NCBI RefSeq assembly: GCF_019968605.1
Contig: NZ_CP082966.1
Coordinates: 310,001-374,000 of the forward strand
Direction: 5' to 3'
Length of the DNA: 64,000 bases
Origin: Polaribacter litorisediminis
Lineage (GTDB): Bacteria > Bacteroidota > Bacteroidia > Flavobacteriales > Flavobacteriaceae
This document shows positions 56,254 through 64,000 of this stretch, piece after piece. The notes beneath the pieces were generated by a model. The model was not told the origin of the DNA and did no database searches. It saw only the letters and a list, made by a program, of their open reading frames with translations. The stretch's first letter is position 1, and every line of letters begins with the position of its first letter. A program made the position numbers and the translations under genes.

Positions 56254-57033
56254 ATGAATTTACAACTAAAAAATAAAAACGCATTAGTCTGCGGAAGCAC
56301 GCAAGGAATTGGTAAAGCAACAGCAATTTTATTAGCAGAAGAAGGAGCCAATGTTACGCTAATTGCTAGAAATGAAGAGAAATTAAAGTCAGTTTTAACA
56401 GAATTAAAAAATAACGGAGAACAAAATCATCGTTATTTAGTAGCAGATTTCTCGAAACCAACTGAGTTAAAAAAAGTTTTAGAAAATTCAAATTTACAGT
56501 TTCATGTTTTGGTCAATAACACAGGAGGTCCAGCGGGAGGCCCTATATTTAATGCAAGAATTGAGGAATTTGAAAGTGCTTTTACACAACATTTAAAGTG
56601 TAATCATATTTTGGTGCAAGCGTTAGTTCCGTTTATGAAAACGCAGTGTTTTGGCAGAATTATAAATGTAATTTCTACATCTGTAAAACAACCTTTAGAT
56701 GGTTTAGGCGTTTCTAATACCATTCGTGGAGCAGTAGCAAGTTGGTCAAAAACTTTGGCAAATGAGTTGGGCGAATTCGGCATTACCGTAAATAATGTTT
56801 TGCCAGGAGCAACAGGAACAGAACGATTGAATGAAATTATCAAGAACAAAGCTCATAAAACAGGCAAGTCTTTTGAAGAGGTTTCTCAGAATATGAAAAA
56901 TGCTTCACCTGCAAAACGATTTGCAAAACCCGAAGAAATTGCAAATGCTATTGTTTTTTTAGCAAGTGAAAAAGCAAGTTTTATTAACGGAATAAATGTT
57001 CCTGTGGATGGTGGTAGAACAAAGTCACTATAG
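56254..57033 (+). CDS. SDR-family oxidoreductase in the kynurenine operon
   Basis: 259 residues from ATG 56254. The frame is open from 56179, but the extra 25 residues translate the palindrome repeat, whereas MNLQLKNKNALVCGSTQGIGKA is a normal SDR beginning. Cofactor motif GSTQGIG; NNTGGPAGGP replaces the usual NAG; catalytic serine in VISTS; the YxxxK tyrosine is not in its usual form: the matching place reads VSNTIRGAVASW, so the tyrosine and lysine appear replaced. C-terminal SFINGINVPVDGGRTKS is typical of 3-oxoacyl reductase-like SDRs. Role in the pathway unknown. Confidence 0.85.
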   Translation: MNLQLKNKNALVCGSTQGIGKATAILLAEEGANVTLIARNEEKLKSVLTELKNNGEQNHRYLVADFSKPTELKKVLENSNLQFHVLVNNTGGPAGGPIFNARIEEFESAFTQHLKCNHILVQALVPFMKTQCFGRIINVISTSVKQPLDGLGVSNTIRGAVASWSKTLANELGEFGITVNNVLPGATGTERLNEIIKNKAHKTGKSFEEVSQNMKNASPAKRFAKPEEIANAIVFLASEKASFINGINVPVDGGRTKSL

Positions 57034-57047
57034 AGGCCCTTTTCAAT

Positions 57048-57062
57048 CCTCTAAAAGAGAGG
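57048..57062. repeat. Short palindrome CCTCT...AGAGG
   Basis: 5-bp arms (57048-57052 with 57058-57062), 15 bases after the SDR stop. Weakest member of the family. Confidence 0.5.
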
Positions 57063-57146
57063 AAGCTTTAGACGTTAAAAGTATTATATTAGTAGGATAA
57101 ATTAAAATTATTAATAAATATTCCAAATTTTACCCAGTTTGGAGTT

Positions 57147-57163
57147 CCTTCCCTCTGGGAAGG
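57147..57163. repeat. Short palindrome CCTTCCC-TCT-GGGAAGG
   Basis: Perfect 7-bp arms with a TCT loop, followed by CTAGGAAGGGATTTTAATATG; the ATG is the start of the dioxygenase gene. Third case of a palindrome immediately upstream of a start codon. Confidence 0.75.
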
Positions 57164-57181
57164 CTAGGAAGGGATTTTAAT

Positions 57182-57712
57182 ATGAGTAAATTAGTACAAC
57201 CTTTAAATTTTAAAAAATGGATTGATGAACATCGTCATTTATTAAAACCACCGGTGGGCAACAAACAGGTTTGGGAAAACGGAGAATTTATTGTGATGGT
57301 TGTTGGCGGACCCAATAACCGGAAAGATTATCATTATAATGAAACGCCTGAGTTTTTCTATCAAGTGGAAGGAGATATGATTCTGAAAATTATTGATGAG
57401 AAAGGTAAAATGATGGATGTAGAAATCAATGAAGGTGATATTTATTTATTACCAGGAAAAGTGCCACATTCGCCACAAAGAAAAGAAAATACAGTGGGTT
57501 TAGTAATTGAGTATCCGCGTTCTGAAGGAATGTTAGATGCTTTAGAATGGTATTGTGAAAATTGTGGAGATCTATTATATAGAGAAGAATTTGCTTTAGA
57601 AAATATTGAAACTGATATGCCTGTAATTTTCGATAACTATTATTCAGACACCAAAAAATGTACTTGTGATCATTGCGGATATGTAATGCAACCACCTAAT
57701 AAAATCAATTAA
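57182..57712 (+). CDS. 3-hydroxyanthranilate 3,4-dioxygenase
   Basis: 176 residues. A cupin: GGPNNRKDYHYNETPEFFYQVEG holds the iron ligands His-Glu near residues 51-57 and PGKVPHSPQR the third histidine near residue 95. The C-terminal CENCGDLLYR and CTCDHCGYV form a rubredoxin-like CxxC/CxxC second metal site, typical of the bacterial enzyme. It opens 3-hydroxyanthranilate to 2-amino-3-carboxymuconate 6-semialdehyde (ACMS). The decarboxylase gene begins on the next base. Confidence 0.95.
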   Translation: MSKLVQPLNFKKWIDEHRHLLKPPVGNKQVWENGEFIVMVVGGPNNRKDYHYNETPEFFYQVEGDMILKIIDEKGKMMDVEINEGDIYLLPGKVPHSPQRKENTVGLVIEYPRSEGMLDALEWYCENCGDLLYREEFALENIETDMPVIFDNYYSDTKKCTCDHCGYVMQPPNKIN

Positions 57713-58795
57713 ATGAGACGAAAACTGCGCATCAACGGACATTCACATTTATTGCCTTATCCAGAAGAAATTCCTGATTTTATGAAGGAAAAGGAAATTT
57801 TTTGGGTAGATGATGAACGTAAACACATGTTGCAAAAAGGATGGAAGCGTCCTGTAACAGATTCTAGTTTTTTCTTGGACGAGAAATTAGTATGGATGGA
57901 AAAAAACAAGATAGATCATGCTGTTGTTTTAAATCTTTCTCAATTATACGGTAACGGATTGCGTTTGGAAGAAATGAAAAAAGCATTGCGTTTTCAGAAT
58001 GATTTTAATGCGAAGGTGCAAAAAAACCATCCAGATAAATTTACCTGCGGGTTTGTGGTGCATCCTGGTTTTATTTATGGCGCATTATATGAAATGGAGC
58101 GTTGTGTGGAGGAATTGGGTTTAAAAGTTTTGTGCTTACCCACGCATTTTATGGATTCTATTGGGCAATGGCGTTGTGTTTTTGATGAAGAAAATGATCG
58201 GATTTTTGAGCTGGCAGATAAGTACAAATTGGCTATTGAAATCCATCCATATGATGGTGATAAAATGATCAAATTAGAAAATACCAACTGGCGTTTTCAC
58301 TTAATTTGGATGTTGGCGCAATGTGGTGATGCCTATCACTTTTATACTTTAAACGGAATGCAAGAGCGTTTTCCAAATATCAGAACATGTTTTGCCCATG
58401 GAGGACAATTAGCGCAAATGAATTTAGGAAGAAGAATTCAAGGTTTTGATGGCAGACCAGATTTGTTTGAGGGCAAGTATCATCCTAGAAAAGCAGTTGG
58501 TCATCCAAATATCTTTTTTGACACCTTGGTGCATGACACAGATTCTTTAAAATTGATGATTGATCGGCAAAGTTCTAATCAAGTTTTAATGGGGTTAGAT
58601 GATCCGTATCCTTTAGGAGAAATGGAGAGTGATCAGCAGTCTTCGTATCCTGGAAAAATTTTAGATTTAGCAAGAGAAAGAAATATCATCAACCAAAAAC
58701 AGTACGACCAAATCTGGGAAGACAATACTTTGCGTTGGTTGTTTGGTGATGATGAAAAAGCAAAACAAGATTTGATTGATAAAATATTGAAATAA
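57713..58795 (+). CDS. 2-amino-3-carboxymuconate-6-semialdehyde decarboxylase-like amidohydrolase
   Basis: 360 residues. Metal motif INGHSHLLP near residue 7 (HxH), IEIHPYDGD near residue 181, CFAHGGQLAQMNLGRR near residue 228 and the aspartate in VLMGLDDPYPLGE near residue 299, all as in ACMSD. It removes the carboxylate from ACMS so that it enters the aminomuconate route instead of cyclising to quinolinate. It starts directly after the dioxygenase stop (TAAATG), giving coupled translation and close supply of an unstable intermediate. Confidence 0.93.
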   Translation: MRRKLRINGHSHLLPYPEEIPDFMKEKEIFWVDDERKHMLQKGWKRPVTDSSFFLDEKLVWMEKNKIDHAVVLNLSQLYGNGLRLEEMKKALRFQNDFNAKVQKNHPDKFTCGFVVHPGFIYGALYEMERCVEELGLKVLCLPTHFMDSIGQWRCVFDEENDRIFELADKYKLAIEIHPYDGDKMIKLENTNWRFHLIWMLAQCGDAYHFYTLNGMQERFPNIRTCFAHGGQLAQMNLGRRIQGFDGRPDLFEGKYHPRKAVGHPNIFFDTLVHDTDSLKLMIDRQSSNQVLMGLDDPYPLGEMESDQQSSYPGKILDLARERNIINQKQYDQIWEDNTLRWLFGDDEKAKQDLIDKILK

Positions 58796-58881
58796 GTTGG
58801 CATTTGGCATTTGGCAGTATTCAGTTTTCAGTTGGCATTAGCAGTTCTCAGTTAGCCCTTGACTAGAAGCCACTGCTACAC
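58796..58881. repeat. Degenerate GGCA/CAGTT-rich lead-in to the tandem array
   Basis: Words TTGGCATTTGGCATTTGGCAG, CAGTTTTCAGTTGGCA and CAGTTCTCAGTTAG are loosely repeated, then a partial unit ACTGCTACAC leads into the 13-bp array. It may be an older, decayed part of the same minisatellite. Confidence 0.5.
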
Positions 58882-59167
58882 ACTGCTACTGCACACTGCT
58901 ACTGCACATTGCTATTGAATACTGCTACTGAATACTGCTACTGCACACTGCTACTGCAAACTGCTACTGAATACTGCTATTGAATACTGCTACTGCAAAC
59001 TGCTACTGCAAACTGCTACTGCACACTGCTACTGCAAACTGCTACTGCACACTGCTACTGAATACTGCTACTGCACACTGCTACTGAATACTGCTACTGC
59101 ACACTGCTACTGAATACTGCTACTGCGCACTGCTACTGAATACTGCTACTGCGCACTGCTACTGAAA
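58882..59167. repeat. Minisatellite: 22 tandem copies of a 13-bp unit (ACTGCTACTGNNN)
   Basis: Units start every 13 bases with no insertion or deletion over 286 bases. The first ten bases are nearly constant (ACTGCTACTG; two units have a TATT change), while the last three vary among CAC, CAA, AAT, CGC and AAA. In the right half the variants alternate, CAC/AAT then CGC/AAT, giving a 26-bp higher-order repeat. The array fills the gap between the decarboxylase and the convergent TPR-like gene, ending 8 bases before that gene's stop. Confidence 0.95.
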
Positions 59168-59175
59168 ACCGAATA

Positions 59176-59799
59176 CTATTCCTCACATCCTTTTAAAACA
59201 TCTTCTGCTCTAGAAAACATGAACTTAGGATAAAATTCTTCTTCAAGTTTTTCTTGTCTTCCTAATTTAATCGCTTTTTTAATTTCATTACAATAAGGTT
59301 TTGTAGATTTTCCGAAGAATTTTGCAGCACCCATGTTCCATTCTGCATATCCTAAAATTACACGCGGATTGTTGGGGGCAATTGCTAACGCTTTGTTATA
59401 TAATTGACTGTTTTTTCCTGATAAAGACATTCCATATTTCTGTCCGTCAAAAGCAATATACGCCGTATTCAACAATGCTTGAGCAATGATTATTTCTGGG
59501 TTATTCTCTGAATTTGATTTGGCAAGATCTAAAAACTCTTGTGCTTTGGTTAATTTTGCAGTTAATTTTACCTCATCCTTTAAACCAAAACTCCCTATAA
59601 TTTCAATTTGAGCAACATAGTAAGAAGGTAACCAGTTTTTGGTTTCTACTTTAGAAATTCTCTCGAAAATTTGAGAAGCCTCTGTCATTTTTCCTTGTTC
59701 CCAAAGAAAAAAAGCTTTTTGCATTCCTTTTTGATAAGGAGTTTGAGCAGCTATATTTAGGGTGATAGATAGCACTATGAAGAAAAATAATTTTTTCAT
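59176..59799 (-). CDS. Secreted TPR-like protein of unknown function
   Basis: 207 residues. Signal peptide MKKLFFFIVLSITLNIAA-Q, then helical repeats of TPR character (FFLWEQGKMTEASQIFERISK; YNKALAIAPNNPRVILGYAEW). Two conserved cysteines lie near the end (PYCNEIKKAI; VLKGCEE). No enzyme motif. It is transcribed after the DUF2141 gene with a 48-base gap, likely one operon. Its stop lies 8 bases from the 13-bp tandem array. Confidence 0.8.
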   Translation of the reverse strand: MKKLFFFIVLSITLNIAAQTPYQKGMQKAFFLWEQGKMTEASQIFERISKVETKNWLPSYYVAQIEIIGSFGLKDEVKLTAKLTKAQEFLDLAKSNSENNPEIIIAQALLNTAYIAFDGQKYGMSLSGKNSQLYNKALAIAPNNPRVILGYAEWNMGAAKFFGKSTKPYCNEIKKAIKLGRQEKLEEEFYPKFMFSRAEDVLKGCEE

Positions 59800-59847
59800 G
59801 ATAGATAAGTTTTATATTGATGGGTGTTTAAATAGAGTAGACTTAAT

Positions 59848-60267
59848 TTATATTTTAATATCGATGGTTTTATTTGCTTCTAATTGAAATTTAGCATCTT
59901 CGTATTTTGGAGGTCCCATAAAACCGGTTGCATTATTGGAGCATCCATAGTCTTCTTTCGGAATTCCTATAAAGTTGGTATCCATTTTTTTATTTTCATT
60001 TTCATCGTGTACAAAAGAAACTGCATATTCTCCCTTTGGTAAATTTTTAAAAGTTGCCACTGATTTTTTGTCACTGATCGGAACAGTAACACCTTGAAAT
60101 GTGTTCTTTAAAAAACTCTCTGAACTTTTGTATACGCCTACCATTAAGTTTCCTTTGTTAGAATTTAAGCCTGAAATATGTACGGTTAAAGTAAACGTTT
60201 CTTCTTGGGCTTGGATAGAAAAAAATCCCGTTAAAATGAAGATGATGGTTAGTACTAAATTTTTCAT
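59848..60267 (-). CDS. DUF2141 domain secreted protein
   Basis: 139 residues with signal peptide ending SIQA-Q. DUF2141 pattern: LTVHISGLNSNKGNLMVGVYKS, LPKGEYAVSFVHDENENKKMDTNFIGIPKEDYGCSNN (with the DENxNKxxD calcium-loop-like stretch) and GFMGPPKYEDAKF. A small strand-rich periplasmic or outer-membrane-associated domain of unknown role. Neighbour of a TonB-dependent receptor with which it may act. Confidence 0.93.
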   Translation of the reverse strand: MKNLVLTIIFILTGFFSIQAQEETFTLTVHISGLNSNKGNLMVGVYKSSESFLKNTFQGVTVPISDKKSVATFKNLPKGEYAVSFVHDENENKKMDTNFIGIPKEDYGCSNNATGFMGPPKYEDAKFQLEANKTIDIKI

Positions 60268-60581
60268 AAATATGGTTTTATTTGTTATTGATGGTTCAAA
60301 TATCTGATGTTTTTAATAGAATAAAACAAGAAACATACCGAATTGTAATTTTTTGATTCTGAATTGTGTTTTTTGCGATTTGTTGGTTTAAGTATGAACT
60401 TTTTTCGCCCAATTTTGTCATTTCTACTTTAGAAGAAATCCTATAAAGTATCTTAATTATGTGTTATTTTTTGCGACTTCTCCTTAGGTCGAAGTGCCAA
60501 GTTTGCGTGCATTGTTCTTTCCGGTCTCGTTTCTTGCAAAAATAATATATAATGTAAAGCAAGAAATTGTTTTAAAAAAAA
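60268..60581. other. Intergenic stretch between DUF2141 and TonB receptor genes
   Basis: No gene is visible. GATATTTG (60308-60301, minus) is one base off a -7 element for the DUF2141 gene. A GC-richer patch (about 60478-60535, TCTCCTTAGGTCGAAGTGCC) resembles a repeat fragment. Confidence 0.4.
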
Positions 60582-62741
60582 TTATAAATTGTCTAATTGA
60601 TTGCTTTTATTATCATCACTAATTGTCCAGAAAAAACCAACAAAAAAGAAACTATTTACGTTGGGCAAGATGGCTTGTCTGTCGAAATTTCCGAATGAAT
60701 TCTGGGTATTTTTATAGTTGTAACCAAATACATTTTGAGTTCCTAAAACATTGGAGGCAGACAGATATAGTATTTTTTGTTGATCTATTAAATATGCCCA
60801 ATTTAAACTTAAAGAATTAAAGTTTTTAGTTTGGTTATTTAAAAAACCAGGTTCGTTAGGATTTGTAAAGGTTCTACCCGAGGCAAAATTGTAGCTAAAA
60901 CCAACTTGACTTTTTAAATCTACAATCCAATGTTTGGCAACAATCGACAAATTGTGTTGAGAGGCAAAATTTGGACGTGCAGCAATAGGGTGATTTCTGT
61001 AATCTCGTTTGGTGTCTAAATAGGAATAAGAAACCCAATAATCGGTGTTTTTAATTTTGCCATTTTGTCTCCAAAATAGATCAATTCCTTTTGCAAAACC
61101 AGTTCCGTTATTGTTGAAATTCGAATTGAAATTTGCCATTTCCGTATCAAACTTCACCAAACTTTTATAGTCTTTATAATACGCTTCCAATCTAAATATT
61201 TGATTTTGTTTGGTGCTTTGAAAGTTAGCAATTACATGCGAGGTGTTTTCAGCTTTAAAATCTTCACTAAATTTTAAGAAGTCGTTTTTCGGATTTTGAT
61301 AAAACTGTCCATAGGCTAATGAAAATTGCGACTTTTTGCCCAATTTATAAGCTATAGAGGCTCTAGGTGATAGTGTAAATTCATTTAATAATTCAGAGTT
61401 TTCTGCTCGAACGCCTATTTTTGCTGCAAGATATTTTGAGAAAAAAATATCGGTTTCTACAAAAGCAGCTAACAAATTATTTTGGAAACCATAGTGAAAA
61501 CTGTTCTCTAACAAAGGTTGATAGTCCTCGTTAAAATGGGTCATAAAATATTCAGAGCCCAAGCTGATTTTAAATCGATTTGAAAAATTCTTTTTAAGTT
61601 TGAGTTTAAAATGTGCGGAGTTTTCATGGTTGTTTATTTTATCATCGATGACCTTCATTTCGGTTTGATCGTTTGTAAAACTTAATCCTGTTTCAAAACG
61701 CCAATTGTTGCCAAACTTATTTTTATAAGAAGTGTTGATGTATAAGTTGCTGTTTTTTAATCTAAACCGAACACCTTCGTCAAAATTAATATCCTCTTGA
61801 ATTAAATCGAAGTTTGTAGCGCTAAAGGCACCGTAAACTTTAAGCATAGAATCGTCTTTGAAAGTATGTCTGTAAACGGTTTCCCCGCTGATCGCTTCTA
61901 CAGGTTTTATCCATTTATTTCTGTCGGGCAAAGCAAATTGATAGGGCGCTAAATTGGTGTAAGAAGCGTTCACGCTTAACGAATTTTTATCCCAAATTTG
62001 AGTACTTCCAAGTCCTAATCCAACGGACATAAAAGATAGATCAGTTTTCTCTTGGTCGGGTTTATCAATCGTATTTAATAACAATACACTAGACAATGCT
62101 TGGCCATATTCTGCGGAATATCCGCCTGTAGAAAATGAAATTCCTGAAAATAAAAAAGGCGAATAACGACCACGCACAGGCAAGTTATTGGCACTTGGTG
62201 TGTAGGGCGTAAATACACGAATTCCGTCAATAAAAATTTGGGTTTCTTCCGCTTCGCCGCCTCTCACAAATAATCGTCCATCTTCATCTACAGCAGAGGT
62301 TCCTGGTAATGTTTGTAAAGCCCCTAAAAAATCGCCCAAGGCACTTGCAGTCGTAACAATATCTAAAGGTTTTAACACAGTTACTTTTCCTTTTTCACCG
62401 GCTTCAAACATCCCTGCATTCATCACAACGGCGTCCAATGAATTAACATCATCGCGCAACTTTATTTGCAAGTTTTTGAGTGATGAAACTTCAGCAGTGA
62501 GAATGTAAGTTTCAAAAGAGATAAAGGAAATGACTAAAGTTTGTGTTCCTTGTTCTTCCGTTTTAAATAAAAAATGTCCTTGTTCATTTGTGGATACACC
62601 ATCATAAGTGCCATCTAAATAAACATTTGCGCCAAAAATAGGGTGTTTTTTTGAATCGGTTACAGTACCCGAAATAGTGGTTTGTGCATTGCTTTGAAAT
62701 TGCATTACAATACAAAGGAATAAAAATAGTATTTTCATCAT
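60582..62741 (-). CDS. TonB-dependent receptor with carboxypeptidase-regulatory-like N-terminal domain
   Basis: 719 residues. Signal peptide ends at SNA-Q; CarboxypepD-reg-like domain about 22-100 (TISGTVTDSKKHPIFGANVYLDGT); plug domain about 110-230 (LGALQTLPGTSAVDEDGRLFVRGGEAEETQIFIDGI); barrel to the end. It is smaller than SusC proteins and lacks their signature, so it is an ordinary TonB receptor, perhaps for a metal chelate or small ligand. The DUF2141 and TPR-like genes follow on the same strand and an AraC-type regulator lies just upstream. Confidence 0.93.
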   Translation of the reverse strand: MMKILFLFLCIVMQFQSNAQTTISGTVTDSKKHPIFGANVYLDGTYDGVSTNEQGHFLFKTEEQGTQTLVISFISFETYILTAEVSSLKNLQIKLRDDVNSLDAVVMNAGMFEAGEKGKVTVLKPLDIVTTASALGDFLGALQTLPGTSAVDEDGRLFVRGGEAEETQIFIDGIRVFTPYTPSANNLPVRGRYSPFLFSGISFSTGGYSAEYGQALSSVLLLNTIDKPDQEKTDLSFMSVGLGLGSTQIWDKNSLSVNASYTNLAPYQFALPDRNKWIKPVEAISGETVYRHTFKDDSMLKVYGAFSATNFDLIQEDINFDEGVRFRLKNSNLYINTSYKNKFGNNWRFETGLSFTNDQTEMKVIDDKINNHENSAHFKLKLKKNFSNRFKISLGSEYFMTHFNEDYQPLLENSFHYGFQNNLLAAFVETDIFFSKYLAAKIGVRAENSELLNEFTLSPRASIAYKLGKKSQFSLAYGQFYQNPKNDFLKFSEDFKAENTSHVIANFQSTKQNQIFRLEAYYKDYKSLVKFDTEMANFNSNFNNNGTGFAKGIDLFWRQNGKIKNTDYWVSYSYLDTKRDYRNHPIAARPNFASQHNLSIVAKHWIVDLKSQVGFSYNFASGRTFTNPNEPGFLNNQTKNFNSLSLNWAYLIDQQKILYLSASNVLGTQNVFGYNYKNTQNSFGNFDRQAILPNVNSFFFVGFFWTISDDNKSNQLDNL

Positions 62742-62893
62742 CTTTAAGTTTGATGCTGTAAAGATGTATTCCTTAAATGAGGTTTAGAAACAAGAATTAC
62801 TGAGTTGTAATTTTTATAGTCTCAATTGTTGTTTTTAAGATTTTAGACAATTTAAGGAGTTGTTTTAGGTTGGTTTCATAAATTCTATGGATA

Positions 62894-63811
62894 TTATAAA
62901 ACCGGAATACATAAATCTACAATAAATTTATTCTCTGGATGTTCGGCAGCATTGTTATGGTATATTTCAAAAGGATCTGTAGTGGCTTTTTTATATCCGT
63001 TTTCAACCATCCAAGCAAAACTAGATTCCCATGCTTGCTGAAATTCGTGCGGAGTAATTTCTAATCTTGACACAATACATTTTGTAGCTTTTATAGTTCT
63101 TAAATTTACTTCACTATCTACTTTTATGGCATTGTTTAGCCAAATGCAAGCACTCATCCGTAAATTATTAGGATCCGTAATTTTAGGACTATCGTGATAT
63201 ATCGTAACCATTTTTGTTGCATCGTTCATCAATCCTTTAGAAGCTGCCCATTGTACTAGTCGGTCATATACTTCGGCAATTGCTTCTATTTTTCCTTGAT
63301 GAGAAATGTAAGCCAATTCTATTTTTTCAATTTGTTTTATTGATGTGTTTGTTCTCATTTTTAACCAATTTAGCGCATTGTTTATATTGCAAATATATTG
63401 TTCAAAAGTAATGTTGACTTTTCCGTTCTTGCTTTTTATTGCAAGGATTTGACTAAATTTCTTCGGACTCTCCTCTTTAAATTGATGCGGAGAAATTCCG
63501 TAGAATTTTTTGAAAGATTTAGAGAAAGAAGATACATCACTGAAACCTATTTCTTCTGCAATTGTTGTGCTGCTTTTTTCTTTTCGATACAACAAAAAAG
63601 AGGCAGCTTTCTCGATTCTTTTTCTGTTGATAAAAGTATGTAACGTTTCGCCAACAATTAATGTAAACATTCTATGAAAATGAAAAGGTGAAAAATGTGC
63701 TTTTTCAGCAATGATTTTTAGCGACAGATTTTCTGATAAATGCTCCTCGATATAGTTGATGGCAGTATTTAATCTGGCTATGTTTTCTTTTGCAATTACA
63801 GAAGTTTTCAT
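62894..63811 (-). CDS. AraC-family regulator with GyrI-like effector domain
   Basis: 305 residues. Two helix-turn-helix motifs occupy about 15-115 (LSLKIIAEKAHFSPFHFHRMF; TTIAEEIGFSDVSSFSKSFKKFYGISPHQF). Residues 150-305 are a GyrI-like small-molecule-binding domain (IAYISHQGKIEAIAEVYDRL-type core; SRLEITPHEFQQAWESSFAWM). This Rob/SoxS-related architecture usually senses drugs or hydrophobic ligands. Its ATG abuts the stop of the upstream gene (TAAATG). It may control the TonB receptor cluster that follows (inference). Confidence 0.93.
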   Translation of the reverse strand: MKTSVIAKENIARLNTAINYIEEHLSENLSLKIIAEKAHFSPFHFHRMFTLIVGETLHTFINRKRIEKAASFLLYRKEKSSTTIAEEIGFSDVSSFSKSFKKFYGISPHQFKEESPKKFSQILAIKSKNGKVNITFEQYICNINNALNWLKMRTNTSIKQIEKIELAYISHQGKIEAIAEVYDRLVQWAASKGLMNDATKMVTIYHDSPKITDPNNLRMSACIWLNNAIKVDSEVNLRTIKATKCIVSRLEITPHEFQQAWESSFAWMVENGYKKATTDPFEIYHNNAAEHPENKFIVDLCIPVL

Positions 63812-64000
63812 TTAGGATCGTTTTTGTAAATAGTAGAAAAAAATTCCGCTTGCAAAATATAAAACAATATCCATAAAATCCTTGGTATATCTTGCTACAT
63901 ATTTTGGCAAAAAGTACTCAAATAGCATGCTATACAAAAAGCATACATAGAGAATAATAGGAATTTTAAGAAAGAATTTTCCATCGTTTCGAGACCATCT
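63812..64000 (-). CDS. Small integral membrane protein, C-terminal fragment
   Basis: The last 62 codons of a gene entering from beyond the window edge. Two hydrophobic segments are visible (KIPIILYVCFLYSMLFEYFL; DIVLYFASGIFFYYL) with KYVARYTKDFMDI between. The pattern fits a small Bacteroidota membrane protein often annotated as magnesium citrate secondary transporter, a name I would not trust for function. The stop touches the AraC-type start, so the two genes are coupled. Confidence 0.7.
   Translation of the reverse strand, partial: RWSRNDGKFFLKIPIILYVCFLYSMLFEYFLPKYVARYTKDFMDIVLYFASGIFFYYLQKRS

Noticed and set aside
58882-59167. CRISPR array
   Set aside because: Units are 13 bp and contiguous with no spacers, and no cas gene is present. 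It is a minisatellite.

Overview
The window reads as chromosomal DNA from a marine member of the Flavobacteriaceae (Bacteroidota), perhaps near Polaribacter or Tenacibaculum; the genus is a guess. Grounds: low GC, promoters of the Bacteroidota type (TTG, about 19 bases, TAnnTTTG), almost no Shine-Dalgarno sites, a SusC/RagA receptor, CtlX, glutaminyl cyclase and FAS1 lipoproteins, and the str-S10-spc-alpha ribosomal order running into carA and eno. I see no prophage, insertion sequence or CRISPR array.

Layout. 1-4280: a SusC-type receptor cut by the window edge and an Omp85-like barrel protein, both minus. 4456-21893: about 30 translation genes (rpsL-rpsG-fusA-rpsJ, then rplC to rplQ with secY, infA, rpmJ and rpoA). 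Two internal breaks, before rplC and before rpsH, carry a terminator-like hairpin with promoter elements inside it and a leader RNA. 21991-26182: carA, eno and gltA, with a possible small RNA between carA and eno. 26256-29419: two amidinohydrolase-fold enzymes around a FAS1 lipoprotein. 29976-31617: MlaE/MlaF-type ABC pair and tRNA-Lys. 31876-43193: mixed housekeeping and envelope genes, two gene remnants, rpmE type B, YpdA, a methyltransferase and a YafQ toxin-antitoxin pair. 43372-50947: gcvP, a UbiA-like membrane protein, a phosphatase-SerA fusion and an NlpC/P60 lipoprotein.

51113-58795 is the most distinctive block: eight genes on one strand behind one strong promoter. Six encode a meta-cleavage kynurenine route: kynureninase, kynurenine 3-monooxygenase, 3-hydroxyanthranilate dioxygenase, ACMS decarboxylase, aminomuconate semialdehyde dehydrogenase and a RidA-type aminomuconate deaminase. 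A 71-residue protein of unknown role and an SDR enzyme complete it. Short polypyrimidine/polypurine palindromes sit in most junctions of its second half. The block ends in a 22-unit array of a 13-bp repeat.

59176-64000: a TPR-like secreted protein, a DUF2141 protein, a TonB-dependent receptor, an AraC/GyrI-like regulator and the tail of a small membrane protein.

No single locus looks like a wholly new defence or mobile system. The best candidates for undescribed biology are the regulatory RNAs at the ribosomal breaks, the carA-eno small RNA, the unknown small gene with a tetranucleotide repeat across its start, and the repeat families in the kynurenine operon.
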